47,762 bases of DNA from Pseudarthrobacter chlorophenolicus (GCF_000962805.1 NZ_JZTW01000026.1:1-47762); one strand, 5' to 3'. Shown: positions 15,216 to 24,550, counted from the stretch's first letter. Program-made: numbers and translations. Notes: generated from the letters alone by a model not told the origin.

Positions 15216-17372
15216 ATGGCTGGATGGAACGCAGACACAGCGGCGGGGCCTGTGGGGGCGGGCACCGTTACCCTGGTGGAGGGCTCAACTTTCTGCATCT
15301 CCGCCGCCAACGGCGATATCCGCCCGGACCTTCCGCATGGGGTTTTCCACGAAGACACCCGCATCCTTTCCGGCTGGACCCTGGCGGTGAACGGACTGCC
15401 CCTGGAGCCGCTGACGGCCGAAACCAAGGAACCCTACCGGGCCCTGTTCATAGGCCGTGTTCCGCGCGAGGACGGGTACGCGGACAGCCCCCTGGTTGTG
15501 GAGCGGCTGCGGGAAGTGGCTGCCGGAATGGTGGAGGAGGTGACCGTCCGGAACTACTCGTCCGAACCTGTCCCCTGCCTCGTGACGTTCAGCGTCGAAG
15601 CGGACTTCGCCGACCTCTTCGAGGTGAAGGAAGCAAGGGTCCAGCGGCGGTGGCAGGAGGCGCGCGGGGCCGACGGCGATTCCCTCATCATCAGCGCTGC
15701 CTGGCAGGACCTCCGGAAGGCGGTCCTGGTGCGGGGGCGCGGCGGCACAGCCACCGAAGGCGGTCTGACGTACCAGCTTGTGGTCCCGGGCCACGGCCTC
15801 TGGACCACCCGGCTGAGTGTTGCCCCCACCGGCAGGCAGGACATCCGGCGGCCGGCCGGGCACGGACCGTCGCCGAGCGACCTTCGGCATCAGGAATGGG
15901 TTTCGCGGATTCCCAGGCTGCAGATGACCAACCGCTCCATCGAACGGACCCTCCGGCGCAGCTATGACGATCTCGGCGCACTCCGGATCACGGACCCTGA
16001 CCATCCGGAACGGATCGTGGTGGCAGCCGGAGCGCCCTGGTTCATGACCCTGTTCGGGCGCGACTCCCTGTGGGCATCTGAAATGGCCCTGCCCGTTGAC
16101 CCGTCGCTGGCCCTGGGCACCCTGCAGACCCTGGCCGAGCGCCAGGGCAAAGTGGTGGACCTTATGAGCGAGGAGGAGCCCGGGAAGATCCTGCACGAGG
16201 TCCGGCTGGGTGTCTCCAGCGGCCTGGCCCTGGGCGGCAAGTCGGTGTACTACGGCAGCGTGGACGCCACCCCGCAGTTCGTCATGACCCTGGGTTCGGT
16301 GAGCCGCTGGGGCGTCGCCAGGGACACCATCGCCTCCCTTCTGCCGCACGCTGACCGGGCGCTGGACTGGGTCCGGACCTACGGCGACAAGGACGGCGAC
16401 GGCTTCGTCGAGTACTCACGGCTCAATGACCAGGGCCTGATCAACCAGGGCTGGAAGGACTCCTGGGACGGCATCAATTTCGCCGACGGGACCCTCGCGG
16501 AGCCGCCTATCGCCCTGTGCGAGGTCCAGGCCCTGGTGTACAGCGCGTTCCTGTCGCGGGCATGGATGGCGTACGACGCCGGGGACGCGCCGCTGGCGGC
16601 GCAGCTCACCGCAGAGGCGGCGCGGCTGAAGAAAAAGTTCAACGAGGATTTCTGGCTCCCGGAGCGGGGCTACTTCGCCATCGCCCTGGACGGGCAGAAG
16701 CGTCCGGTCGATGCCTGCGCATCCAACATGGGTCAGTGCCTGTGGCACGGCATCGTGGACGACGACAAGGTGCCGTTGGTGGCAGAGCGGCTAATGTCCC
16801 CGGAGATGTTCAGCGGCTGGGGCGTCCGCACGCTGGGCACGGACATGGGCGCCTACAACCCCGCCAGCTACCACAACGGTTCCGTCTGGCCGCACGACAA
16901 TGCCATCATCGCCGCGGGCCTGATGCGCTACGGCTTCGTAGCGGAGGCCCAGCGGATCGCTACGGCCCTGCTCGAAGCGGCGGAGTTTTCCGGCGGGCGG
17001 CTCCCGGAGCTGTTCTGCGGCTTCAGCCGGGAGCAGGTGGCCGAGCCGGTTCCGTACCCCACCGCCTGCTCGCCGCAGGCGTGGGCTGCCACCACGCCGA
17101 TCATGCTCATCACCAGCCTCATGCGGTATGACGCCCACGTCTCCCGCGGCGGTTTCTGGATGGACCCTGCCCTGCCGGAGTCCTACGGAAACCTGCACAT
17201 CACCAACGCGCCCCTGGCCGGCAGCCGGATCACCATCGACATCACGGGCTCCGAGCCCACCGTCCAGGGATTGCCGGAGGGCCTCACGTTCCACCGCGAG
17301 CACCGCCCCTGGCTGACCGAGCTCATCTCGGAGGCGGGCCTGGATACCCGCGGCGACCGGGACGTGGGCTAG
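15216..17372 (+). CDS. Glycogen debranching-type glycoside hydrolase (amylo-alpha-1,6-glucosidase family)
   Basis: A 718-residue protein with the N-terminal beta domain of bacterial glycogen-debranching-like enzymes (HEDTRILSGWTL at about residues 45-56, then a Val-rich ALFIGRVPRED stretch) and a C-terminal (alpha/alpha)6 catalytic domain. Catalytic-domain signatures include GAPWFMTLFGRDSLWASEM (about 272-290), DGDGFVEYSR, GLINQGWKDSWDG (about 408-420) and NGSVWPHDNAIIAAG (about 556-570). The acidic residues in GRDSLW and KDSWDG are likely catalytic-site residues, by analogy. AAAGGAG lies at correct spacing before ATG 15216. The gene has no obvious partner; it converges with the VWA gene and their stop codons overlap by four bases. 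Confidence 0.88.
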   Translation: MAGWNADTAAGPVGAGTVTLVEGSTFCISAANGDIRPDLPHGVFHEDTRILSGWTLAVNGLPLEPLTAETKEPYRALFIGRVPREDGYADSPLVVERLREVAAGMVEEVTVRNYSSEPVPCLVTFSVEADFADLFEVKEARVQRRWQEARGADGDSLIISAAWQDLRKAVLVRGRGGTATEGGLTYQLVVPGHGLWTTRLSVAPTGRQDIRRPAGHGPSPSDLRHQEWVSRIPRLQMTNRSIERTLRRSYDDLGALRITDPDHPERIVVAAGAPWFMTLFGRDSLWASEMALPVDPSLALGTLQTLAERQGKVVDLMSEEEPGKILHEVRLGVSSGLALGGKSVYYGSVDATPQFVMTLGSVSRWGVARDTIASLLPHADRALDWVRTYGDKDGDGFVEYSRLNDQGLINQGWKDSWDGINFADGTLAEPPIALCEVQALVYSAFLSRAWMAYDAGDAPLAAQLTAEAARLKKKFNEDFWLPERGYFAIALDGQKRPVDACASNMGQCLWHGIVDDDKVPLVAERLMSPEMFSGWGVRTLGTDMGAYNPASYHNGSVWPHDNAIIAAGLMRYGFVAEAQRIATALLEAAEFSGGRLPELFCGFSREQVAEPVPYPTACSPQAWAATTPIMLITSLMRYDAHVSRGGFWMDPALPESYGNLHITNAPLAGSRITIDITGSEPTVQGLPEGLTFHREHRPWLTELISEAGLDTRGDRDVG

Positions 17373-19369
17373 AGGTCCCAGTCGGTGTCGCTGTAGGAGC
17401 TGCGGACGTGGGCGCGGAGGTACTCCCCCACCACCGCGGCCCCCAGGCCACCGACGTCCGGCGCCACCACCCGCGCGTCGATCCGGCGGGCCATCCGCTG
17501 AACGAAGCGCTCCAGCCCCGGGTCGTCACCGAGCCGGAAGAACGTGGCCTGCACGCCGGAGCGCCCCAGCCGGTCCAGCTCGGCCACGGTGACACGGATG
17601 GTTTCGGTGTCCGGCGGCCAGTTGAACCAGGAGTCGCCGTCCGGGAGCAGGTGCGCGGTGGGCTCGCCATCGGTCACCATCAGCAGGACATGCTGCATGG
17701 ACGGGTGCCGGCGGAAGAACCGCCCGGCCAGCAGCAGCCCGTGATGCAGGTTGGTCCCCTGCTCCCGCAGCGCCGGCAGGGCGGTGAGTTCACCGATGTC
17801 CATGGACTGCGCATAGCGGCCAAACGTGACCAGCTGCAGGCGGTCGCCGCGGAAACGGGTGGAGACGAGGTGGTGCAGCGCCAGCGCGGTCCGTTTCATC
17901 GGCACCCACCGCCCCTCGGCGGCCATGGAAAAGGACACGTCAACGAGGAGGACAACGGCGGCCTGGGTACGGGCTTCGGTTTCGGCCACCTCGATGTCTT
18001 CCGGGGTGAGCCGGAGTCCCCGGCCGGGAGCACCGCCGTCGGCCATGGTGCGCCGGATAGCGTTCGTCATGGCGCGGGTAACGTCCCAGGGTTCCGCGTC
18101 CCCGAACTCCCAGGGACGGCTGGAGCCGGTCTGCTCTCCGGCCGCGCCGGCCAGTCGGGTGTCCCGCTGCCCCTGCCGCCCGGACAGCTGCCGTGCGGTG
18201 TCCTGCAGCAGGGACTTGCCAAGGCGCCGCATAGCCTGCGGGGACAGGCGGAGGTCACCGTCGGGCCCCCGGCGCAAGTAGCCGCCGTCCTCCATGGCCC
18301 GCTCGATCTCGGCCAGGGTGCGGGCGCTGACGGCGGCGTCCGGGCCCAGCTGGCGGCTGAGGGCGTCGAGGTCGAGGTCGTCCAGGCGCGAGCCGTTGTA
18401 GGACTGCGAAAGCTGCTCCGACAATTCATCCAGCTCGGCCAGGTCCTGCAGGACCCCCGTGCCGTCACCCAGGCCCAGGCCGTCCTGCCCGTCGAACGCC
18501 TCCGACCCGTTCCAGTCTTCGCCGGGCCGCAGCGCCTGCAGGTTCCCGTCGAGCTCGCTGAGCTGGTCCATCAGCCCGGGCGAGCCGAACGCCTGGGCGG
18601 ACAGGCGCATCAGCTCCTCGCGCTGTTCCGGCGACATGGACTGCAGGAGCCGCTGCGCGGCGGCGGACCGTTTGGCCAGCGCGTCCACCAGCTCTTCGAC
18701 CGACTGCGGGTTTTCGGGAAAGTGCTGCCCGTGCTTGGCCATGAACTCCTGGAAGTCGGCGTCAGTGTCCTCGCCCCGGCGGTGCTTGCCCAGGAGTCCG
18801 TTCAGGTCGCGGAGCATGTCGCTGACGGCTTCGCGGTCCTCGTCGGTGGCGTTCTCCAAAGCCTGTTTCATGCCGGCGAACCTCTGGTCCAGGACTTCGC
18901 GTCCCAGGAGGTCCTTGATGCGTTCGTAGGCTTCCCTGGCGGTGCCCGACTGCCAGTCGTAAGAGGCGAGCTCGTTGACCGCTGCTGCCGTGGACGGCGG
19001 CAGGTTCTGTAGCTGCATCTCGCGGAAGGCACGGTCAGTGTTGTCCATCATGGCGTCCCTGGCCAGCTGCTTGCGCTCTTCCAGCACTGCCGTGTCCAGC
19101 AGTTTGCGGACGTAATCGAGGGTGCCATCCAGCCGGTGCCGGCTCAGCAGGTCCTTGCGCCGTTCCCGCACGCGCCGGGCCAGGTTGTCCAGGCCGTCCC
19201 GGTTCCGGCCGCCGCGCCGGAGGAACTCCTGCAGGGCGTGGCGGGGCGAGTAGCCGTCCATCACGTCTTCAGCCACGGCGTCGAGTGCCTCGGCGAGGTC
19301 AACGGGCGGGGCGAGCGGGTCCGGTCCGCCGGAGTACCGGCCGTACCGTGACCTGTCGTGAAGGGTCAT
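17369..19369 (-). CDS. VWA-domain protein (MoxR partner, ChlD-like)
   Basis: A 666-residue protein whose C-terminal von Willebrand A domain has an intact metal-ion-dependent adhesion site: DVSFS (D-x-S-x-S), Thr in REQGTNL, and Asp in VTDGE. The N-terminal 400 residues are helical and highly charged, with little recognisable sequence. A VWA protein next to a MoxR-type AAA+ ATPase is a common pair used in chaperone-like assembly or metal insertion; the client is unknown. A perfect AGGAGG precedes ATG 19369 (MTLHDRSRY); the open frame extends to 19528 but lies partly under the ATPase gene and is not needed. The gap to the ATPase gene is 31 bp, so they are co-transcribed. Confidence 0.85.
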   Translation of the reverse strand: MTLHDRSRYGRYSGGPDPLAPPVDLAEALDAVAEDVMDGYSPRHALQEFLRRGGRNRDGLDNLARRVRERRKDLLSRHRLDGTLDYVRKLLDTAVLEERKQLARDAMMDNTDRAFREMQLQNLPPSTAAAVNELASYDWQSGTAREAYERIKDLLGREVLDQRFAGMKQALENATDEDREAVSDMLRDLNGLLGKHRRGEDTDADFQEFMAKHGQHFPENPQSVEELVDALAKRSAAAQRLLQSMSPEQREELMRLSAQAFGSPGLMDQLSELDGNLQALRPGEDWNGSEAFDGQDGLGLGDGTGVLQDLAELDELSEQLSQSYNGSRLDDLDLDALSRQLGPDAAVSARTLAEIERAMEDGGYLRRGPDGDLRLSPQAMRRLGKSLLQDTARQLSGRQGQRDTRLAGAAGEQTGSSRPWEFGDAEPWDVTRAMTNAIRRTMADGGAPGRGLRLTPEDIEVAETEARTQAAVVLLVDVSFSMAAEGRWVPMKRTALALHHLVSTRFRGDRLQLVTFGRYAQSMDIGELTALPALREQGTNLHHGLLLAGRFFRRHPSMQHVLLMVTDGEPTAHLLPDGDSWFNWPPDTETIRVTVAELDRLGRSGVQATFFRLGDDPGLERFVQRMARRIDARVVAPDVGGLGAAVVGEYLRAHVRSSYSDTDWDL

Positions 19370-19400
19370 GCTGCCTCCTGTTATGGCTGCAGGCGTGCGC

Positions 19401-20789
19401 TCAGCCGTAGACCGTTTCGTCGTCGTCGGCCTCTTTGGAGATCCGCCGGCCGAGGTAGAGCCCTTCGAGGGCAAGTTCGACGGCGGCGGCGCGCTGTCCG
19501 TCGTTCTGCGCACCCATGCGCTTGCCAATCAGGTCGTACAAACCTGATCCGTTCAGCGAGGGGAGGTTGTCAAGGAACTCCTTCGCCGTGACCTGCCCGC
19601 CGGTGGTAACTGTCCTGTGGCCGTCGAAGGCTGCCACGAGCGGCCCCATGTCGATGCCCTGGAAATGGGCCCTGACGGCTTCTGCGGTGGCGGTGCGCAG
19701 GAGGTGGTCAAGGATGCCCTGTTCGCGGCCTTCCTCTCCGGATTCAAATTCCAGCTTGCCGCTGAGGACTTCCACTGCCGGTTCCAGGTCGATGATCCGG
19801 GCCACGGCCTCGTCTTCGCCGCGGAGGCTGGCCCTGCGCAGGGCCGCGGCGGCCACCGTTTCCGCGCCGGCAATGGCGAACCGCGCAGAGACCCCGGATG
19901 TCTGGTTAATGGCCGGCGAATGCCGCAAGGCTCGTGTGTACCGGGCGAGGATCTCCAGGATGACGGCGGGCACGTCCGCCACAAGCCGCCCTTCCTGCCG
20001 GATGACGGCAACCTCGTCTTCCAGCTCGATGGGGTAATGGGTACGGATCTCGGCTCCGAAGCGGTCCTTCAGCGGGGTGATGATCCGGCCGCGGTTGGTG
20101 TAGTCCTCGGGGTTCGCCGATGCCACCACCAGGACGTCCAGCGGCAGCCGCAGCACGTAGCCGCGGATCTGGATGTCCCGTTCCTCCATCACGTTGAGCA
20201 TGGCCACCTGGATCCGCTCGGCAAGGTCCGGAAGTTCGTTGATGGCGACGATGCCGCGGTTGGAGCGCGGAATCAGTCCGTAATGGATGGTTTCGGGGTC
20301 CCCAAGTCGTCGGCCCTCGGCCACGCGCATGGGGTCGACGTCGCCGATGAGGTCCGCCACGGAGGTGTCTGGAGTGGCGAGCTTTTCCACGTACCGCTCC
20401 GAACGGTGCCGCCAGGCAACGCGCAGACGGTCCCCCTCCGAGGCGGCCAGGGCCCGAGTGGCTTCCGTAATGGGTTCATAGGGGTGTTCGTTCAGCTCCG
20501 AGCCCTCGATGACCGGCGACCATTCGTCGAGCAGCCCGGCCAGCGTACGCAGCACCCGGGTCTTGCCCTGTCCCCGCTCGCCCAGCAGCACCAGGTCATG
20601 CCCGGCGATCAGCGCCCGCTCCAACTGGGGCAGGACGGTCCGTCCAAACCCGTAAAGCCCGGGCCAGGGATCCCGCCCGTCCGCGAGCGCGGCCAGCAGG
20701 TTGTCTCGGATTTCGTGCCGCAGGTCCTTCAGGACATGACCCGCAGCACGCAGTTCGCCAACAGTGGAGATTTCGGGACGGTCAGTCAC
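19401..20789 (-). CDS. MoxR/magnesium-chelatase-type AAA+ ATPase
   Basis: A 462-residue AAA+ ATPase related to MoxR and ChlI/BchI. Walker A is GERGQGKTR (about 68-76); the Walker B region reads GIVAINELPDL (about 183-193), in which the usual DE pair is NE, as in some ChlI-like proteins; the sensor 1 area is VVASANPEDYTNRGRI. The extended helical insert SVADLIGDVDPMRVAEG matches the chelatase-type group. It is the first gene of the pair with the VWA gene at 17369-19369. The start is GTG 20789 (VTDRPEIS), with only a weak GAGGG immediately upstream, so the true start may differ slightly. Confidence 0.87.
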   Translation of the reverse strand: MTDRPEISTVGELRAAGHVLKDLRHEIRDNLLAALADGRDPWPGLYGFGRTVLPQLERALIAGHDLVLLGERGQGKTRVLRTLAGLLDEWSPVIEGSELNEHPYEPITEATRALAASEGDRLRVAWRHRSERYVEKLATPDTSVADLIGDVDPMRVAEGRRLGDPETIHYGLIPRSNRGIVAINELPDLAERIQVAMLNVMEERDIQIRGYVLRLPLDVLVVASANPEDYTNRGRIITPLKDRFGAEIRTHYPIELEDEVAVIRQEGRLVADVPAVILEILARYTRALRHSPAINQTSGVSARFAIAGAETVAAAALRRASLRGEDEAVARIIDLEPAVEVLSGKLEFESGEEGREQGILDHLLRTATAEAVRAHFQGIDMGPLVAAFDGHRTVTTGGQVTAKEFLDNLPSLNGSGLYDLIGKRMGAQNDGQRAAAVELALEGLYLGRRISKEADDDETVYG

Positions 20790-20890
20790 CCCTCTACGGT
20801 AATCCCCGTCCTCCCCCTAATCGAGGGATTCCACCATATTCCCCGCCAGGGAACGCGCCGGGACATGCACGGCACGGCCCCGGCTGAAGG

Positions 20891-20918
20891 GGTGGCCGGG
20901 CCGCCCAGCCGGGCCACC
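20891..20918 (-). terminator. Hairpin behind the alcohol dehydrogenase gene
   Basis: A 7-bp inverted repeat GGTGGCC (20891-20897) / GGCCACC (20912-20918) begins about five bases after the minus-strand stop at 20924. GC-rich, no U-tract. Confidence 0.35.
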
Positions 20919-20923
20919 ACAGC

Positions 20924-21970
20924 TTATGCCTGGTGCGGAACCACCACGGCGCGGGCGCTCAGCTGCCCGCTTGCCAGCTTCCGGTAGGCGGTGAGTCCGT
21001 CCGTTAGGGAAAAGGTTTCAATCTCCGGGAGGATCTGCCCTGCCCGGTACATGTCCACCACCTCGTGGAGTTCCTCAATGGTTCCCCAGTAGGTGTTGGT
21101 GATGGTGGACTCGTAGGGGGTGTTGAAGAACGTCCATTCGTGGACGCCGCCTGCAATGCCGACGACGGTCAGCCGCCCACCCACGGCCATCGAACCGGTG
21201 GCGGTGGCGATTGTCGGGGTGACGCCGACGAAGTCGAACGCGGCGTCCACGCCGCGGCCGCCGGTGATTTCCCGGATCCGTGCCACCTGGTCCGGGCCGC
21301 CGGGAACCGTGATGGCCCCTGCGGCTTCTGCCTTGGCCATCGCCTCGGGCTTCATGTCCGTTGCAATGACGGTGGCTCCGGTCAGTGCCTTGAGGATCTG
21401 GACGGCAATCTGTCCCAGGCCGCCGAGCCCCACCACCAGCGCATAGCGACCACCGCCGTTCAGGTTCGGCAGGGCCGTCTTGATGGCGTGGTACGGAGTC
21501 AGGGCGGCGTCGGCCAGCGGTGCCGCCGCGATGGGATCCGCATCCCCGAGCGGGATCAGGTTGCGGACGGGGACGGTGACGTACTCCGCCATGCCGCCGT
21601 CACGGCCCAGGCCGATGCCCAGGTAGGGGTTGGTTGCTGCGTTTTCGCAGTAGGTGTCCTGCCCGCGGGAGCAGGCCTTGCAATGGCCGCAGCCGATGGG
21701 ACCGTAGACCAGGTAGGCGGCTCCCACCTCGATGCCTTCCACGCCCGCGCCCAGTTCCTCCACCCACCCCGAGTTCTCGTGGCCCAGCACGAAGCCCTTG
21801 GTCATGTTCCCGGGGACTTCGGCCGTGAAGTCCTCGAAGATGCTGACGTCAGAGTGGCAGGCTCCGGCACCGGCCACCTTCAGCAGCACCTCGCCCGGAC
21901 CCGGAGTTGGCCGGTCCACGTCCTCGAGTGCGGGAAACTGCTGCCATTCCTTGAATACGATCGCGCGCAT
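20924..21970 (-). CDS. Zinc-dependent NAD(P) alcohol dehydrogenase (MDR family)
   Basis: A 348-residue medium-chain zinc alcohol dehydrogenase. Catalytic zinc ligands are visible as ACHSD (Cys about residue 38) and GHENSG (His about 64); the structural zinc site is the four-cysteine cluster GCGHCKACSRGQDTYC (about 93-108). The nucleotide-binding Rossmann turn is VGLGGLGQIA (about 180-189). It resembles secondary-alcohol dehydrogenases of actinobacteria, but substrate is not certain. GGAAGG lies at good spacing before ATG 21970. It lies 58 bp downstream of the SDR gene on the same strand, so the two oxidoreductases probably share the TetR-controlled promoter. Confidence 0.92.
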   Translation of the reverse strand: MRAIVFKEWQQFPALEDVDRPTPGPGEVLLKVAGAGACHSDVSIFEDFTAEVPGNMTKGFVLGHENSGWVEELGAGVEGIEVGAAYLVYGPIGCGHCKACSRGQDTYCENAATNPYLGIGLGRDGGMAEYVTVPVRNLIPLGDADPIAAAPLADAALTPYHAIKTALPNLNGGGRYALVVGLGGLGQIAVQILKALTGATVIATDMKPEAMAKAEAAGAITVPGGPDQVARIREITGGRGVDAAFDFVGVTPTIATATGSMAVGGRLTVVGIAGGVHEWTFFNTPYESTITNTYWGTIEELHEVVDMYRAGQILPEIETFSLTDGLTAYRKLASGQLSARAVVVPHQA

Positions 21971-22028
21971 GCGATGCCCTTCCTGTTGTGCTGAATTATG
22001 TTCGGTTGGCTGCCCGGAGGTGGTCCGG

Positions 22029-22769
22029 TCAGCGTGCGGTGTAGCCGCCGTCGACTACCAGCTCGGACCCGGTCATGAACGCGGCGTCGTCGCTGGCGGC
22101 GAAGAGAATGACTGCGGCAACGTCTTCGGGCCGGCCCAGCCGGGCCATGGGCGTGGTGTCCGTCAGGAGCCTCCGGTCCGTGTCTCCGAGGATGGGGGTG
22201 TCGATGAAGCCGGGGTGGACGGAGTTCACGCGGATTCCCTGGGTGGCCCAGCCGAGTGCGGTGTTCTTGGTCAGGGTGCGGACGGCACCCTTGGCCGCTG
22301 CGTAAGCGGGCGAGGTCCCGAAGCCACCCACGATGCCGAACATGGAGGACACGTTGACCACGGCGCCGTTGCCGGACTCCTTCAGGGCGGCCGCTGCGGC
22401 CTTTTCGCCGAGGAACACGCTGGTCTGCGTCACGGCCACCACCTTGGTGTAGGTCTCAACGCTGGTGTCCTCGATGGACTGGTTGTCGCCGATGCCCGCG
22501 TTGTTGACCAGTACGTCCAGCCGGCCGAATTCCTCGAGGGCGAAGGCCACGACGCCGGCCCAGCCGGTCTCGCTGGTCACGTCCAGGTGGAAGGCCCGCG
22601 CATGGCCCCCGGCGGCGCCGATCTCTGCGGCCACCTGGGCGGCGAGTTCGTCCTGGATGTCCGCAACGACTACGGACCCGCCTTCGCCGGCAAAGCGGAC
22701 AGCAGTTGCCCGACCAATGCCGCTGGCTCCTCCGGTGATGATGGCGACTCGTCCGTCAAAACGGGACAT
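22029..22769 (-). CDS. Short-chain dehydrogenase/reductase
   Basis: A 246-residue classical SDR. The cofactor-binding motif TGGASGIG is at residues 13-20, NNAG at about 89-92, the catalytic Ser in NVSSMFG, and the Tyr/Lys pair in PAYAAAKG; VDGGY closes the protein. An acidic residue after the second beta strand (VVADIQDE) favours NAD(H) over NADP(H). AAGGAAG precedes ATG 22769 (MSRFDGRV); a 16-residue upstream extension to 22817 is rejected. First gene of the SDR-alcohol dehydrogenase unit, divergent from a TetR gene whose operator lies between. A joint role in oxidising an alcohol is inference. Confidence 0.92.
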   Translation of the reverse strand: MSRFDGRVAIITGGASGIGRATAVRFAGEGGSVVVADIQDELAAQVAAEIGAAGGHARAFHLDVTSETGWAGVVAFALEEFGRLDVLVNNAGIGDNQSIEDTSVETYTKVVAVTQTSVFLGEKAAAAALKESGNGAVVNVSSMFGIVGGFGTSPAYAAAKGAVRTLTKNTALGWATQGIRVNSVHPGFIDTPILGDTDRRLLTDTTPMARLGRPEDVAAVILFAASDDAAFMTGSELVVDGGYTAR

Positions 22770-22823
22770 GGGTGCTTCCTTTCCACAGCGGGCCGGGTTG
22801 TCAACGAAGCGGCCCAAAACATT

Positions 22824-22843
22824 TATCCGACATTTGTTGGATA
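22824..22843. promoter_or_regulatory. TetR-type palindromic operator
   Basis: TATCCGACA (22824-22832) and TGTTGGATA (22835-22843) form a palindrome with 8 of 9 matching positions and a 2-bp centre. It lies between the divergent SDR (start 22769) and TetR (start 22916) genes, 54 and 72 bp from their starts. Confidence 0.7.
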
Positions 22844-22915
22844 GTTAGAACGGTACGCTCGACGTGGCGGTTTATCCACCGCCGGCGGCCAAGATCACCC
22901 GGGAGTGTGACCTGC

Positions 22916-23533
22916 ATGACATCGCAACCGAAGCAGGACCCCGAAGCACCTGCGCTTCGCGACCCGCGGGCCGTTCGCAGCCGTGAAAAGCTGGCCGCGG
23001 CCATCCTGGACCTCGCCGGGGAGCACGACGCCGGAGCACTCGCTGCAGGGCAGGTCGCGGCCGCCGCCGGGGTCAACAGGTCCACCTTCTACCAGCACGC
23101 CGCCTCCCCTGCGGCCCTGCTGCGGAAGGTCCTTTCCGACGAACTGGACGTGCTCCGCACGGAACACCTCAGCGCGGCCGGCGGCGACATCGGCCCGGCC
23201 ATCGGCGCGGTAACGGCCGGCGTGGTCCGGCACCTGGACCGGCACCGCGCCATCTACCGCCGGGGACTGGTCACCGAGCCGGGCACCGGCGGCCTGCATG
23301 CCATGCTCGGAGCACACTTCGAGGTTTCCGTCCGCCAACTGCTTGAGCGCCGTGCCATCGCAGTACCGGCACCGGACGGCCGGGAAGTCCCGCCACCCAT
23401 GGTGGCCCGGTTCATCGCCTACGGAGTGGTGGGGGCCTTGGAGTCCCGCCTGGTGGAGGCCTCGCCCCGCCCCGTAGACGAATTCCTGGCGGACCTCCGT
23501 GAACTGCTTCCCGAATGGTGGCCGATCGGCTGA
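22916..23533 (+). CDS. TetR/AcrR family transcriptional regulator
   Basis: A 205-residue regulator with an N-terminal TetR helix-turn-helix: EKLAAAILDLAGEHD, then VAAAAGVNRSTFYQHAASPA (about residues 47-66), where FYQHA stands at the usual FYYHF position. The C-terminal ligand-binding domain is not conserved enough to suggest an inducer. ATG 22916 was chosen; the frame opens from 22772 but that part overlaps the operator region. It is divergent from the SDR-alcohol dehydrogenase genes and likely represses them and itself through the 22824-22843 palindrome. Confidence 0.88.
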   Translation: MTSQPKQDPEAPALRDPRAVRSREKLAAAILDLAGEHDAGALAAGQVAAAAGVNRSTFYQHAASPAALLRKVLSDELDVLRTEHLSAAGGDIGPAIGAVTAGVVRHLDRHRAIYRRGLVTEPGTGGLHAMLGAHFEVSVRQLLERRAIAVPAPDGREVPPPMVARFIAYGVVGALESRLVEASPRPVDEFLADLRELLPEWWPIG

Positions 23534-23566
23534 GCATGCATCGCCCCCCGGGCGGCCACCAGGGGG

Positions 23567-24391
23567 CTAGAAGCGTCCGTACCGCGCCCGCGCCATCGAG
23601 TAGACCCCGTAGCAGGCCAGCCCCACCGCGATGACAGCCAGCAGGACGGTGCCGTAGGGCTGCGAGCCGAGCGTCTTCAGCCCCCCGTCCAGGCCGGTGG
23701 ACTTTGACGGATCGGCGGTGACGGCGGCGGCGATCACCAGGACGCCGACGACGGCAAGCACCACGCCCTTGGCCACATACCCGACGCTGCCGGTCCATTC
23801 AACCGCGGTCCGGGCGTTGCCGGGGTCCTGCAGGTCTTCCATGAAGTTCCGGGTGAAGCCCTTGTAGGCGTAGTACCCGCCGGCGCCGATGATGGCGAGC
23901 CCCACGGCAACCAAAAGCACAACGCCGGCAGGAGCCGCCATCAGTTTCGCGGTGAAGTCGGTGGCGGACTGGCTCGAACTCTTGCTTCCGCCGGTGGCAA
24001 ACACCGCGAACGTGAAGGCAAGGACCCCGAACACCAGCGCCTTCCCACCGGCGGTGCCGGCCTTTTGCAGCTTCTTCTTGGACTCTGATTGGGATCGCGC
24101 CTCAAAAACGGCCTCGCTGACCATCCACAGGGCGAGCGCGGCGCAGGCGACAGCACCCGCCCACAGCAGGAAGACGCCGCCGGGTTTTGAGGCCACCGCC
24201 CCGATGGCGCCGGTCTGGTCGGCCTCGCCGCCCTGCCCGCCGGCGATTTGCAGGGCAATCACGCCAATCAGGATGTGGAGCAGCCCAATGAAGACGAAGC
24301 CGCCGCGGGCCAGCACCCGCAGCGCGGGGCTCCGGCTCGCGGACGCCGCTCCGGAAACTGCACGGTTTGCCTTCTCCGAGGCGTTGCCCAT
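23567..24391 (-). CDS. DUF1206 membrane protein
   Basis: A 274-residue integral membrane protein of the DUF1206 family, which is built from three repeats of a two-helix unit. Six hydrophobic segments are seen, and the repeat signature (ARGGFVFIGLLHILIGVIAL; FGVLAFTFAVFATGG; VGYVAKGVVLAVVGVLVIAAA) recurs. Function of the family is unknown. AAAGGG precedes ATG 24391 (MGNASEKAN); upstream in-frame codons to 24538 are non-conserved. Convergent with the TetR gene, 33 bp apart, and divergent from the DedA gene. Confidence 0.85.
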   Translation of the reverse strand: MGNASEKANRAVSGAASASRSPALRVLARGGFVFIGLLHILIGVIALQIAGGQGGEADQTGAIGAVASKPGGVFLLWAGAVACAALALWMVSEAVFEARSQSESKKKLQKAGTAGGKALVFGVLAFTFAVFATGGSKSSSQSATDFTAKLMAAPAGVVLLVAVGLAIIGAGGYYAYKGFTRNFMEDLQDPGNARTAVEWTGSVGYVAKGVVLAVVGVLVIAAAVTADPSKSTGLDGGLKTLGSQPYGTVLLAVIAVGLACYGVYSMARARYGRF

Positions 24392-24550
24392 GGCCGGCCC
24401 TTTCGATCTGACGCTGATCATCTGTTCCGCAGCGTCCGTGCCCTGGCCGCGGTGGGAATGCTTCAGTGTAGAGCCGTAAATGCCGTGCGGACAGTACCCA
24501 CCCTGCCGGGTTCCGCCGGCGCGGGTACACAATGGCAATCATGGAGATCA

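Noticed and set aside
17408..19012. 534-codon open frame on the plus strand
   Set aside because: Antisense to the VWA-domain gene, which has a perfect Shine-Dalgarno and a complete MIDAS motif.
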